Source: GCA-002050365 sp031359215
GTDB lineage: Bacteria; Acidobacteriota; Blastocatellia; Pyrinomonadales; Pyrinomonadaceae
Direction of reading: 5' to 3'
Assembly: GCA_031359215.1 (NCBI GenBank)
Contig: JANMAA010000071.1
Coordinates: forward strand, 1 to 64,000
Length of the DNA stretch: 64,000 nucleotides
Shown: positions 53,889 to 62,236 of the stretch, piece by piece
How the letters are laid out: each line of letters begins with the position of its first letter
How positions within the stretch are numbered: position 1 is the first letter of the stretch
Notes under the pieces: model-generated
What the model was told of the DNA's origin: nothing
The model's database searches: none
Seen by the model: only the letters and a program-made list of their open reading frames with translations
Position numbers and translations under genes: made by a program

Positions 53889-53981
53889 AATTTTTCTCCT
53901 TCAAATAGGCGTAATTGCCATTGCCTAGTATAAAGAACACGCCGATAGGTTACAAGCGAAATTTTACTTTCTAAATTTTTA

Positions 53982-54080
53982 TAACCGCGAAATATGCGAA
54001 AAGACGCTAAAAAAAGAAACCTAATTAAATTTAGCTTTAATCTTTTAAATTTTTAGCGTATTTCGCGTATTTCGCGGTTA
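53982..54080. repeat. Inverted repeat overlapping the end of the flippase-like gene
   Basis: Left arm 53982-54012 and right arm 54050-54080 are near-exact inverted copies built from a CGCGAAATA-type unit, with one inserted base. The right arm encodes the last nine codons of the upstream gene on the minus strand (FNREIREIR) and its stop. The hairpin probably acts as the terminator of that gene. Confidence 0.75.
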
Positions 54081-55132
54081 AAATCTTTCAAAGACACTTC
54101 GCGTTTGATAATCAAAAGTAAGCCAATGGCTATCCAAAATAGATTTCTGCCTTTGCGAATGATCGCAAAGGTTACGCCGATGCCCGCACCGATTGCCAGA
54201 GTTTCCGTTACGAATTGCGCTCCGGCTTCGTCAACACCAATGGCAAGCGGCACAAATTTAAATATGATTATGACGATGCGGCTGATTGATTCGAGCAAAA
54301 ATGCCGTGTAAAAACCCGGGATAACTTCGCTGATGCGGCTCAAAATAAACCACGCTTCGCCGATGCCAAGCAAATGATAAATCGATTGACACAAGATGAT
54401 CGGCGCGAAACGGCGGGAGTGATTACGATAAAACGTAAAGATCAAATCTTCAAAAAGACGAACCTTGGCGCGACCATCTTCCAAAAATCTTTTACCGATA
54501 CCGATCTCATAAAGCCATTCGCAGGTTTTGCTGAGAAAATGCCACTGCCGAATGACCGCCAGAAAGCCGAAAATCGTTAGAAAAATAATCACGCCGATCA
54601 AAAAATAGATTGTCAGAATAATAACTTCGGAAAGTTGAAAACCCAGCAAAAATACCACTGCGCTGAGACAGACAAAAACTCCTGTCATCAAGGCATAAAA
54701 AAGATTTTCCATCGTTACGGAGGAAAGACCGACAACTAATGAAACACGATTTCTGACAGCGACGGCTTTGGCAGTTCCGCTGACAAGCACGCCGAGCGGG
54801 ATCAAACTGCTCAACGCTTCACCGATAATTACGGCGGGAAGCGTGTCGCGCAAATCCAATTTATAAGGCGTGGCAACCGACAATCGCCACGCTGTCGCCC
54901 GACACAGTATTCTCAAAAAATAAAGAAATTGGATAAGCAGAAAGCCAGTGAAACCGATCTTGGTAATGCCCGCAATAATTTCGTGAATTCCGACGGAATG
55001 AATGAGATAAGCAAACAATCCGATACCCAAAAGTGTAAACAAAGCACCGACAATTTTTAGCCGATAAAGATGTTTCTGTTTGGAACTTGGAACTTGGAAC
55101 TTGGAACTTGGAACTTGGATTTCAGGATTCAC
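54053..55132 (-). CDS. Flippase-like / lysylphosphatidylglycerol synthase TM-family membrane protein
   Basis: A 359-residue polytopic protein with about eight membrane helices, of the UPF0104/AglD-like family that includes the MprF membrane domain and hopanoid-related HpnL. Conserved parts are LIHSVGIHEIIAGITKIGF, ATAWRLSVATPYKLDLRDTL, GEALSSLIPLGVLVSGTAKA and AIGVDEAGAQFVTE. The substrate is not readable. The N-terminus (MNPEIQVPSSKFQVPSSKQK) is encoded by heptanucleotide repeats at 55081-55122, and the C-terminus by another repeat. The true ancestral termini are therefore probably shorter. Confidence 0.85.
   Translation of the reverse strand: MNPEIQVPSSKFQVPSSKQKHLYRLKIVGALFTLLGIGLFAYLIHSVGIHEIIAGITKIGFTGFLLIQFLYFLRILCRATAWRLSVATPYKLDLRDTLPAVIIGEALSSLIPLGVLVSGTAKAVAVRNRVSLVVGLSSVTMENLFYALMTGVFVCLSAVVFLLGFQLSEVIILTIYFLIGVIIFLTIFGFLAVIRQWHFLSKTCEWLYEIGIGKRFLEDGRAKVRLFEDLIFTFYRNHSRRFAPIILCQSIYHLLGIGEAWFILSRISEVIPGFYTAFLLESISRIVIIIFKFVPLAIGVDEAGAQFVTETLAIGAGIGVTFAIIRKGRNLFWIAIGLLLIIKREVSLKDFNREIREIR
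55081..55122. repeat. Heptanucleotide repeat at the start of the flippase-like gene
   Basis: Five or so copies of GGAACTT in tandem. On the minus strand they encode the EIQVPSSKFQVPSSK N-terminus of the membrane protein. Confidence 0.8.
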
Positions 55133-55257
55133 TTGCTTTGCCTTTTTACTAATTCGTTGATTATGATGTTATTTCATTTACTTTTAAATACAAAATCAAA
55201 AGGATACGACAATTTTCAGAAATTTAATACAATTTAGAAAAAGTTTGAAATAAAAAT

Positions 55258-56439
55258 ATGAGTGCAGCAGCTATTGAAAAAGAAATTTTACGTCCGGCAT
55301 TAACCGTTTTTTCCGAAGAAGAAGAGCAATTTCGCGCCGCTATCCGCGAATTTGCCGAAGGTGAAGTTCGTCCGCGAGTCGAAAAAATGGAACACGACGG
55401 CAAGCTCGATGCTGATTTAATCAAGCAATGTTTTGAATTAGGTTTAATGGCAATCGAAACGCCCGAAGAATACGGCGGCGCGGGTTCGACATTTTTTAAT
55501 GCGATTTTGGCGATTGAAGAATTAGCGCGGGTTGATGCTTCAACGAGCGTTTTTGTTGATGTGCAAAATACTTTGGTAACAAATGCGATTGTGCGTTGGG
55601 CAAACGACGCGCAAAAGAAAAAGTATCTGACGCAAATGGCTGAATCAAAAGTCGGTGCGTATGCTTTGAGCGAAGCAGGTTCGGGTTCGGACGCTTTTGC
55701 GCTCAAAACCCGTGCGACGGACAACGGCGATTTTTACGCGTTGAACGGGCAAAAACTCTGGATCACCAACGGCAACGAAGCCGAATTTTTTATCGTTTTC
55801 GCCACGATTGATCCAAACGCGGGTTATAAAGGCATCACGGCGTTTATTGTCGAAAAAGGTTTTGAAGGTTTTTCCGTCGGCAAAAAAGAAGACAAACTCG
55901 GCATCCGCGCATCTTCGACCACCGAATTGATCTTCGATAATTGCCAGGTTCCGAAAGAAAATGTCCTCGGTGAAGTCGGCAAAGGCTACAAAGTTTCGAT
56001 TGAAACGCTCAACGAAGGCAGAATCGGCATCGGCGCACAGATGGTCGGAATCGCCCAGGGCGCATTTGAAGCGGCGTTAAATTACACCAATGAACGCGAA
56101 CAGTTCGGACAATCGATCAACCAATTTCAAGCCGTCCAATTTCAACTCGCAGAAATGGCAATTGACATCGAAGCCGCACGATTACTGGTTTATAACGCGG
56201 CGCGACTCAAAGATGCCGGCAAACCTTTCTTAAAAGAAGCGGCGATGGCAAAAGTTTACTCATCGCGCGTAGCGGAAAAAGTATCGTCCAAAGCCATCGA
56301 ACTCTTCGGCGGTTACGGCTACGTCAAAGATTATCCCGTCGAAAAATTCTGGCGCGACTCCAAAATCGGCGCAATCTATGAAGGCACATCGAATATGCAA
56401 TTACAGACGATTGCCAAATTGATTATGAGCGGAAAATAG
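55258..56439 (+). CDS. Acyl-CoA dehydrogenase
   Basis: FAD enzyme catalysing the first step of beta-oxidation or a branched-chain acyl-CoA oxidation, 393 residues. AYALSEAGSGSDAFALKTRA and LNGQKLWITNGNEAEFFIVF are the flavin-binding blocks. NEGRIGIGAQMVGIAQGAFE and FGGYGYVKDYPVEKFWRDSK follow, and the base Glu lies in IGAIYEGTSNMQ. The form is closest to short/branched-chain acyl-CoA dehydrogenases, but chain length cannot be fixed. It stands alone and ends in a strong terminator. Confidence 0.94.
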   Translation: MSAAAIEKEILRPALTVFSEEEEQFRAAIREFAEGEVRPRVEKMEHDGKLDADLIKQCFELGLMAIETPEEYGGAGSTFFNAILAIEELARVDASTSVFVDVQNTLVTNAIVRWANDAQKKKYLTQMAESKVGAYALSEAGSGSDAFALKTRATDNGDFYALNGQKLWITNGNEAEFFIVFATIDPNAGYKGITAFIVEKGFEGFSVGKKEDKLGIRASSTTELIFDNCQVPKENVLGEVGKGYKVSIETLNEGRIGIGAQMVGIAQGAFEAALNYTNEREQFGQSINQFQAVQFQLAEMAIDIEAARLLVYNAARLKDAGKPFLKEAAMAKVYSSRVAEKVSSKAIELFGGYGYVKDYPVEKFWRDSKIGAIYEGTSNMQLQTIAKLIMSGK

Positions 56440-56444
56440 TAAAG

Positions 56445-56480
56445 AAAGCCAAGAATTTTAACAAATTCTTGGCTTTTTTT
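56445..56480 (+). terminator. Rho-independent terminator after the acyl-CoA dehydrogenase gene
   Basis: AAAGCCAAGAATTT / AAATTCTTGGCTTT forms a 14-bp stem with a 4-base loop followed by a T-run. Confidence 0.93.
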
Positions 56481-56496
56481 ATGTTATGATTCAGCT

Positions 56497-56721
56497 ATGG
56501 AAACTTTAACTATTACAATTTTAGAACCGAAAGCGCGAAAGTTGCTTGATGATTTGGCAAGTTTAAATTTAATCGAAGTCCAACAAGACGAAGTGCTAAA
56601 ACGAAAACCGCGTAAATTCGGCAGTATGAAAGGTTTGAGAAAAGCTGGAAGCGCAAAAGGAAAATATGAACTTTCACCCGATTTTGACGCGCCGCTCGAA
56701 GATTTCAAGGAATATATGTAA
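56497..56721 (+). CDS. VapB-like antitoxin
   Basis: A 74-residue basic protein. The N-terminal strand and helix (METLTITILEPKARKLLDDL) resemble antitoxin DNA-binding modules and the tail (YELSPDFDAPLEDFKEYM) resembles a toxin-wrapping tail. Its stop overlaps the start of the PIN toxin gene by one base (TAATG). The assignment rests on this pairing. Confidence 0.78.
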   Translation: METLTITILEPKARKLLDDLASLNLIEVQQDEVLKRKPRKFGSMKGLRKAGSAKGKYELSPDFDAPLEDFKEYM

Positions 56722-57116
56722 TGCAATATCTCATTGATACTCACGTTTTTCTCTGGTTTGTCGGCAACGCCAAAGAACTTAGCAAAACCGCTAAAATCAT
56801 AATCGAAGACGAAAAAAATGAAATCTTTCTCAGCATCGCCAGTCTTTGGGAAATCTCGATTAAAACCGCCCTCGGAAAACTTACAATCAAAGGAAATTAC
56901 GAATCTGTAATTGATGACATAACCGATAATTCGATTCAAATCTTACCGATAAATTTCGCGCACACCGTCGAACAAAACCGCTTACCGTTTTATCACCGCG
57001 ACCCGTTTGACCGCATTATCGTTTCACAGGCGATTGTCGAAAATATGAATCTTATCAGCGCAGATGCGGCTTTTGATGATTATTTGAAAGGAATATCAAT
57101 TAAAAGAATTTGGTGA
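56721..57116 (+). CDS. VapC-like PIN-domain toxin
   Basis: PIN-domain ribonuclease of 131 residues. Acidic active-site residues are in YLIDTHVFLWFV (Asp6), SIASLWEISIKTALGKL (Glu), DPFDRIIVSQAI (Asp) and ISADAAFDDY (Asp). VapC toxins cleave tRNA or rRNA; the target here is unknown. It overlaps the antitoxin gene by one base. Its 3' end overlaps a decayed minus-strand gene by 17 bases. Confidence 0.92.
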   Translation: MQYLIDTHVFLWFVGNAKELSKTAKIIIEDEKNEIFLSIASLWEISIKTALGKLTIKGNYESVIDDITDNSIQILPINFAHTVEQNRLPFYHRDPFDRIIVSQAIVENMNLISADAAFDDYLKGISIKRIW

Positions 57117-57257
57117 TTTGTGCGAATCGCGCCAACTGCGCCGCCACATCCGTCGGTGGTGCGGGAAAAACGGTCGGATTCTTCGCAAATCCGCTCATCA
57201 TCTCTTGCACCAACTGCATAATGCCGCTCTGAGTTGTCGGAAATTTTCTTTTTGCTA
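57100..57257 (-). pseudogene. Decayed gene fragment of a lineage-type hypothetical protein
   Basis: On the minus strand an open frame reads AKRKFPTTQSGIMQLVQEMM, SGFAKNPTVFPAPPTDVAAQ, LARFAQITKFF, stop. The beginning resembles hypothetical proteins of Acidobacteriota-like genomes, where a FPT..Q...LA..M..G pattern is followed by PAPP. A proper AGGAG stands upstream (57269-57273), but the expected ATG reads ATA. The remaining 3' part is missing, because the frame runs into the vapC end. The same TCACAGGAGAAAATA leader precedes the intact gene at 43692, and 21-nt repeats lie upstream of both. I interpret it as a truncated relic. Confidence 0.6.
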
Positions 57258-57627
57258 TTTTACTATTTTCTCCTGTGATTTATTGAATTTAGAACTGTGT
57301 CAGCCATTATAAACAGTTAAAAAGCAATTGCAACCCGCCAATTCGCAATAGCTAATAATCAAGATGCAACTGCGAATCGTCAAGAAGCTACTGCAAATAG
57401 CCAATTCGCAATGGTAAATAACCAAGACGCAACTGCGAATCATCAATTCGCAATAGCAAATGACTCATTCGCAGTTGGATATAGCCGATTCGCAGTTGCA
57501 TATAACCCATTTTTTATCGCTGAATCATCAAACCATTATTACCAAAGATTAAAATATCGTTGCCAATCAACAAATTTCTGCAAATGAAGTATTTTCCAAT
57601 TTTAACAAATCTTTCACCAATTTATGA
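57258..57627. other. Intergenic region with the second 21-nt array
   Basis: The 370 bases between the decayed gene and the kinase-TPR gene consist mostly of the 21-nt array (57318-57506). The remaining roughly 120 bases before the kinase stop are plain AT-rich sequence without a recognisable gene. Confidence 0.5.
57318..57506. repeat. Array of nine 21-nt repeats upstream of the decayed gene
   Basis: About nine degenerate 21-base units of the CAATTCGCAATAGCTAATAA or CAAGATGCAACTGCGAATCG kind, in uninterrupted register. On the minus strand, the strand of the decayed gene, ATG 57510 opens a frame of heptapeptides (GYMQLRI, GYIQLRM and similar) that ends at a TAG at 57388. The plus strand is open too (QFAIANN, QDATANR and so on) but has no start codon. 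Confidence 0.8.
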
Positions 57628-60135
57628 CTACTTACCAAGCAGATTGCTCCATGTTTCTGCATTTTTTAAGTCTGTTTTGTACTCTTCATTGTTTGGATCA
57701 AGTTCTAATGCCTTTTTGTAAGAAACTATCGCATCCGAATATTTTGACTGTTTATATAAACTATCGCCAAGATTATTATGTAAAACCGCACCTTTGGGTT
57801 TAAGTTTTATAGCTCCTTTGAATGCTGTTTCAGCTTCAGAATACTTACTTAAAGAATACAAATTGACACCTAGATCATTATAATAATCGCTGTCACCATT
57901 TGGATTGAGTCCAATTGCTTCCCTGTAAGCCACTATCGCATCTGCATACTGTTTTTGTTTGGAAAAACATTTACCAAGATTATATTGATAAACGGCTGTA
58001 GTGGGAGAAAGTCTGATTGCAACTTTATATTGGGATAATGCTTGTGAGTAATTTTCTTGTCCGTAAAGAGTGTTGCCAAGTTTATTGTAATAATCGTCAT
58101 TATTTGGGTTGAGTTTAATTGCCTCGTTGAAAAAGGTAACGGCTTCTGCATATTTTTTTTGATTATAGAGAGCGTCGCCAAGATTATGTTGATATACAGC
58201 TTCGTTTGGATCGAGTCTGACTGCTAATCGGAATTCTGTTTCTGCTTCGGAGTATTTTTCTTGACCAAAAAGACTATTACCTAATTTGTTGTAATAAGTA
58301 TCATTTTTGGGGTCAAGCCTAATTGCTTCTTTATAATTTGTTGCCGCCTCTGAATATTTTTTCTCTTCATATAGTTTATCTGCCGCATCAGCATATTGAA
58401 CTGATAGAGGAGTTGTGTTGGTATTACTTGTAGAAGAATTATAATTGTAATTTGTATTGTTCCCATAAGAATTGTAATTCGTATTAGTATTACTGCTAAT
58501 AGAATTTTCATTTTCACTATTAGCAGATTTAGCTAAGAAAAATATGACTGCGATTATTGCTAGAGTTGCTGTACTTGAGAGTAACCATTTATTTCTTTTG
58601 CCAAAACCAAAAGCAATTGTGTGAGCTAATAATACAAATGTTTGCCAAATTATAAATAATAAAGGAAGACCGCCTCCAAGAATTTTAATTATGAACCCCG
58701 TTAAACCGCCTATAATCACAATATATATAGCGCAAATCCATCTTTGAAATTTAAAGTTCCAACATAACAATTCGGATGTAACAATAAATAAACTACCTAC
58801 AATGCCAGCAACTAAAAAGTCATTAAAATAGAAAGTAATAAAATTGTAATCTCCTCTTCCAATATTAAGTGCTAAGTTCCAACCAATCGTACTTAAAATA
58901 ATAACAATTAAAAACCTGTAAATTCTCTTTCTTTTTGCAATTAGAGATGAGTCTGAATATTCTCCAAACAAGAAAATAGCAATTCCAAATACAACTCCAG
59001 GACCTAGTTTCCCACCAATGTCTCCAAGTAGAATTGAGAGAAATGATATTGCTCCAAATAATGCTCCAATGATTCCCCAAAGCAAAATAGGAATCCATTT
59101 CGGCATTTTTTCATTATTTAATTTAAGAAGTGATTTAAAGATACTAGATTCTTCTTGCGGTGGAGCAGGGTGAGTTTTCGGGAATATTTCAAATTCATCA
59201 GGATTGACTGGTTGCAGTGTGGGCTGAGGAATATAAGGTTTGGTTGGTGGAATATATGGTTTATCATCGGGAACAGGATTTACAAAAGGTATCGGTGTCG
59301 GCGTGGGAATTAGAATAGGTATCGGTGCCGGTTCGGGAATTGCTAGATAATTTCTCAATTCATCGCGCATTTCATCGGCGGTTTGATAGCGTTCAGTAGG
59401 TTCTTTTGCCAATGATTTTATGACGATGTTTCGCACGACAAGCGGAATATAATTCGGCAGAGGTTCAGGTTCTTCTTCCGTAACAGCATAAAAAATCTCG
59501 TGGATTTGGTTGCCTAAAAATGGCAACTCACCTTTCAACATCTCATATAGCATTACGCCGACTGACCAAGTATCAGTTTGAACGGTTCGTTGGCGTTTGA
59601 AGGCTTCGGGCGACATATAATACGGAGTTCCCGTAGCATTTGTCGCGTGCAAACTCGTTTTGATAACTCTCGAAATGCCGAAATCTGCTATGCGTGGCGT
59701 GTCGCCTTGCAAAAGAATGTTGTCGGGTTTCAAATCGCGGTGAATGATTGTTTTTGAATGAAGAAACTCCAAACCTTTCAAAATACCGATGGTCATTTCA
59801 ACGGCTTGTTCAACCGACAATTTCCCGCCGTTTTTCCTCAACAATTCTTTAAGCGAACCGTCGGGCGCGTATTCGCTAACGATGACGACTTGCCCGTCGT
59901 ATTCATCGGCATCAATAATCGGCAAAATGTTTGTATGTCCGCTTGCCTGTTCCCACAGTGCCGCTTCCTGTCTGATGGCTTCTGGATCAACCTGTTCGTC
60001 AAGCGGAAGTTTGACGGCAACTTTCGTCGTAACGAATTTAGATTTGCGTTCCGCCAGCCAAACTTCACCGAATCCGCCTTTGCCGATTTTACCGATAAGT
60101 GTGTAAAGCCCGATTTGTTGTCCTTCGTGAAACAT
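57628..60135 (-). CDS. Membrane Ser/Thr protein kinase with C-terminal TPR repeats
   Basis: Hanks-type kinase of 835 residues. The kinase domain (about 10-265) has the Gly loop GKGGFGEVWLA, Lys in VAVKLP, IHRDLKPDN (HRD near 132), DFGISR (near 151) and MSPEAF. A Pro-rich linker (270-330) leads to six or so hydrophobic helices (about 345-545), then an Asn/Ser/Tyr-rich low-complexity stretch. Seven TPR units follow (about 575-830) of the kind YNKLGNSLFGQEKYSEAETE. It probably phosphorylates FHA-domain partners such as the cyclase at 22134, but no partner is proven. It is divergent from the DNA polymerase gene. Confidence 0.92.
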   Translation of the reverse strand: MFHEGQQIGLYTLIGKIGKGGFGEVWLAERKSKFVTTKVAVKLPLDEQVDPEAIRQEAALWEQASGHTNILPIIDADEYDGQVVIVSEYAPDGSLKELLRKNGGKLSVEQAVEMTIGILKGLEFLHSKTIIHRDLKPDNILLQGDTPRIADFGISRVIKTSLHATNATGTPYYMSPEAFKRQRTVQTDTWSVGVMLYEMLKGELPFLGNQIHEIFYAVTEEEPEPLPNYIPLVVRNIVIKSLAKEPTERYQTADEMRDELRNYLAIPEPAPIPILIPTPTPIPFVNPVPDDKPYIPPTKPYIPQPTLQPVNPDEFEIFPKTHPAPPQEESSIFKSLLKLNNEKMPKWIPILLWGIIGALFGAISFLSILLGDIGGKLGPGVVFGIAIFLFGEYSDSSLIAKRKRIYRFLIVIILSTIGWNLALNIGRGDYNFITFYFNDFLVAGIVGSLFIVTSELLCWNFKFQRWICAIYIVIIGGLTGFIIKILGGGLPLLFIIWQTFVLLAHTIAFGFGKRNKWLLSSTATLAIIAVIFFLAKSANSENENSISSNTNTNYNSYGNNTNYNYNSSTSNTNTTPLSVQYADAADKLYEEKKYSEAATNYKEAIRLDPKNDTYYNKLGNSLFGQEKYSEAETEFRLAVRLDPNEAVYQHNLGDALYNQKKYAEAVTFFNEAIKLNPNNDDYYNKLGNTLYGQENYSQALSQYKVAIRLSPTTAVYQYNLGKCFSKQKQYADAIVAYREAIGLNPNGDSDYYNDLGVNLYSLSKYSEAETAFKGAIKLKPKGAVLHNNLGDSLYKQSKYSDAIVSYKKALELDPNNEEYKTDLKNAETWSNLLGK

Positions 60136-60357
60136 TACATATTTCCTCCGTGTTTTAGACTATTAGAGTAAATTGCTTTTGCTGATTATAGGATTGATTA
60201 GCAATTTAATTCAAAATGTAAAGTCAGTTTCTTAAATCTCATCGAAAAGTTCCGGTAGGTTTATTTATTTGTTTGAACTCAAGCAATTAAATTATCGGAC
60301 GTTGAATTTGACATATAAATCTGAAAACGCAGGTAATATTTTTTCGACGTTATAATT

Positions 60358-60403
60358 GTCAATTGTCGGAAATGACGGTTACAATTAAGCATCAACAATT
60401 GAC
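60358..60403. repeat. Inverted repeat upstream of the polymerase gene
   Basis: GTCAATTGT (60358-60366) and ACAATTGAC (60395-60403) are exact inverted copies in the short leader of the DNA polymerase gene. They are of the same kind as the tract upstream of the FHA-cyclase gene (22036-22126). Confidence 0.55.
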
Positions 60404-60415
60404 GATTTACGAACT

Positions 60416-62191
60416 ATGGAAATATATTTTCAGCTTATTACCGACGCAGAAAACCTGCAAAAAGCGTGTGAACAACTCACGACGGAAGATTATCTCGGAT
60501 TTGATACGGAGACGACTGCGCTTGACCCGTATCAGGGCGAGATTCGCCTTGTGCAGTTGAGCAATGGCGCGGACACGAAAGTTATAGACTTAAAACCGTT
60601 TGCGGCGCGGGGCGATTTGCGAACGACGGCTGAACTCGCGCCGCTCCGGGATTTACTTTCCGCTAAAAAGCCGATAAAAATCGCCCATAATGCCAAGTTT
60701 GACGCGAAATGGGTTTTACATCATTTGGGCGTGGAACTTGTCGGCGTGTTCGATACGCTGCTAGCCAGCCAACTGATTGCGGCAGGCGATCAGGACCGGC
60801 GGCATTCTCTGGCGGAAGTAACGAGCTATTTTCTCGGCACGGAACTCGACAAATCGGAACAGGTCAGCGATTGGAACGCGGCGGAACTTTCGCAATCGCA
60901 AATCGAATACGCCGCCCGCGATGCCGCGACAATGATTCCGCTGCGCGAAAAAATCGTCGAAAAATTGAAATCCGATGAGCTGATTCGTGTGGCAAAACTC
61001 GAATTCGACTGTGTTCTACCGATTGCCGCAATGGAACTCAACGGCTTTTATCTGGACGAAGCGCGTTGGCGTGAACAGCTCGAAAAAGTAAAAATAACCC
61101 AAGCGAAGGTTGCCGATGAATTGCAGTATTTACTTTCAGCGGGTGTCGCGCAAGCCTCGCTGTTTGGCGTGACAGAGATAAATCTGGATTCGCAGGCGCA
61201 GGTGACGGACGCGCTGAAAAACTTGGGTGTTCCCGTTCCCGCAACAACGCGCGGCTGGCAATTGCAGCCGCTTGCCGCCGAATATCCGGTGGTTGCAAAA
61301 CTGCTCGAATATCGCGGTGTGGCAAAATCTTTGTCGAGTTTCGGCGAAAATATTCTTGAATTTATCGAACCGAAAACGGGCAGAATCCACGCCGACTTTC
61401 GCCAAATCGGTGCGCCGACCGGACGTTTTAGCTGTTCAAAACCGAACATTCAGCAAATTCCGCACGAGCAGGAATATCGCCGGTGCTTTCGTGCGCCGGA
61501 CGGCAGAAAGTTGATAACGGCAGATTATTCACAAGTCGAACTGCGAATTTTAGCGGAATTCTCAAACGACGAAAACTTCATCAAAGCTTTTCAATCGGGC
61601 GAAGATTTTCACGCGACAGCCGCCGCGCAGGTTTTCAATATCAAACCCGAAGACGTTACATCGGAACAGAGAAGTTTTGCCAAACGGTTAAATTTCGGCG
61701 TGGTTTACGGCATCGGTTCACAGCGTTTCGCGCTGATGACCGGCTTGAAACAAACCGAAGCCGAAAATCTGATGCGAAAATATTTTGCTACCTATCGCGG
61801 ACTCGATGCGTGGCTGCGCGAAGCCGGACAAAAAGTTCTGACAAACCGAATCGCACGGACCGCGTCAGGCAGAATGATGCGTTTCCGGTTTGACGAAAAT
61901 GACCGCGCACAGGTCGCCTCGGCGCGGCGCAACGGTATGAATATGCCGATTCAGGGCACGAGTGCTGATGTTCTGAAGCTCGCGCTGAAGTTTTTACACG
62001 AAGCCATTCGCGGCACTTCCGCCAAACTCGTCAACATCGTTCACGATGAAATAATTGTCGAAGCCGATGCCGTCGAAGCCGAACAGATTGCCAACAAAAT
62101 GGACAAAGCAATGTGTGCGGCGGGCGAAGAATACGTCAAAAAAGTTCCGGTCAAAGTTGATGTTTCAATATCGGATGAATGGTCAAAGTAA
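60416..62191 (+). CDS. Short family-A DNA polymerase with 3'-5' exonuclease, lacking the 5' nuclease
   Basis: Pol I-type enzyme of 591 residues; E. coli Pol I is 928 because of its 5'-nuclease domain. The exonuclease motifs are GFDTETTALDPYQGEIRLVQ (Exo I), HNAKFDAKWVLHHLGVE (Exo II) and YAARDAATM (Exo III). The polymerase motifs are ITADYSQVELRILAEFS (A), RSFAKRLNFGVVYGIG (B) and NIVHDEIIVEAD (C), all complete. It should be an active proofreading polymerase for gap filling or repair. The start is ATG 60416, with no better upstream ATG. A separate 5' nuclease would be needed for Okazaki-fragment processing. Confidence 0.9.
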   Translation: MEIYFQLITDAENLQKACEQLTTEDYLGFDTETTALDPYQGEIRLVQLSNGADTKVIDLKPFAARGDLRTTAELAPLRDLLSAKKPIKIAHNAKFDAKWVLHHLGVELVGVFDTLLASQLIAAGDQDRRHSLAEVTSYFLGTELDKSEQVSDWNAAELSQSQIEYAARDAATMIPLREKIVEKLKSDELIRVAKLEFDCVLPIAAMELNGFYLDEARWREQLEKVKITQAKVADELQYLLSAGVAQASLFGVTEINLDSQAQVTDALKNLGVPVPATTRGWQLQPLAAEYPVVAKLLEYRGVAKSLSSFGENILEFIEPKTGRIHADFRQIGAPTGRFSCSKPNIQQIPHEQEYRRCFRAPDGRKLITADYSQVELRILAEFSNDENFIKAFQSGEDFHATAAAQVFNIKPEDVTSEQRSFAKRLNFGVVYGIGSQRFALMTGLKQTEAENLMRKYFATYRGLDAWLREAGQKVLTNRIARTASGRMMRFRFDENDRAQVASARRNGMNMPIQGTSADVLKLALKFLHEAIRGTSAKLVNIVHDEIIVEADAVEAEQIANKMDKAMCAAGEEYVKKVPVKVDVSISDEWSK

Positions 62192-62236
62192 AAAGGTAAA
62201 AGGCAAAAGTTAAGAACTGCTTATTCAAATTGTGAT

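Noticed and set aside
53889..54052. FMN riboswitch upstream of ribH
   Set aside because: The conserved FMN riboswitch core motifs are absent; only a repeat hairpin lies there.
43422..57506. The 21-nt arrays as CRISPR arrays
   Set aside because: The units are contiguous with no spacers, degenerate, and too short; no cas genes are present.
57339..57510. Plus-strand reading of the second 21-nt array as a gene
   Set aside because: It is open (QFAIANN and similar) but has no start codon and no ribosome binding site; the minus-strand reading agrees with the neighbouring gene's orientation.
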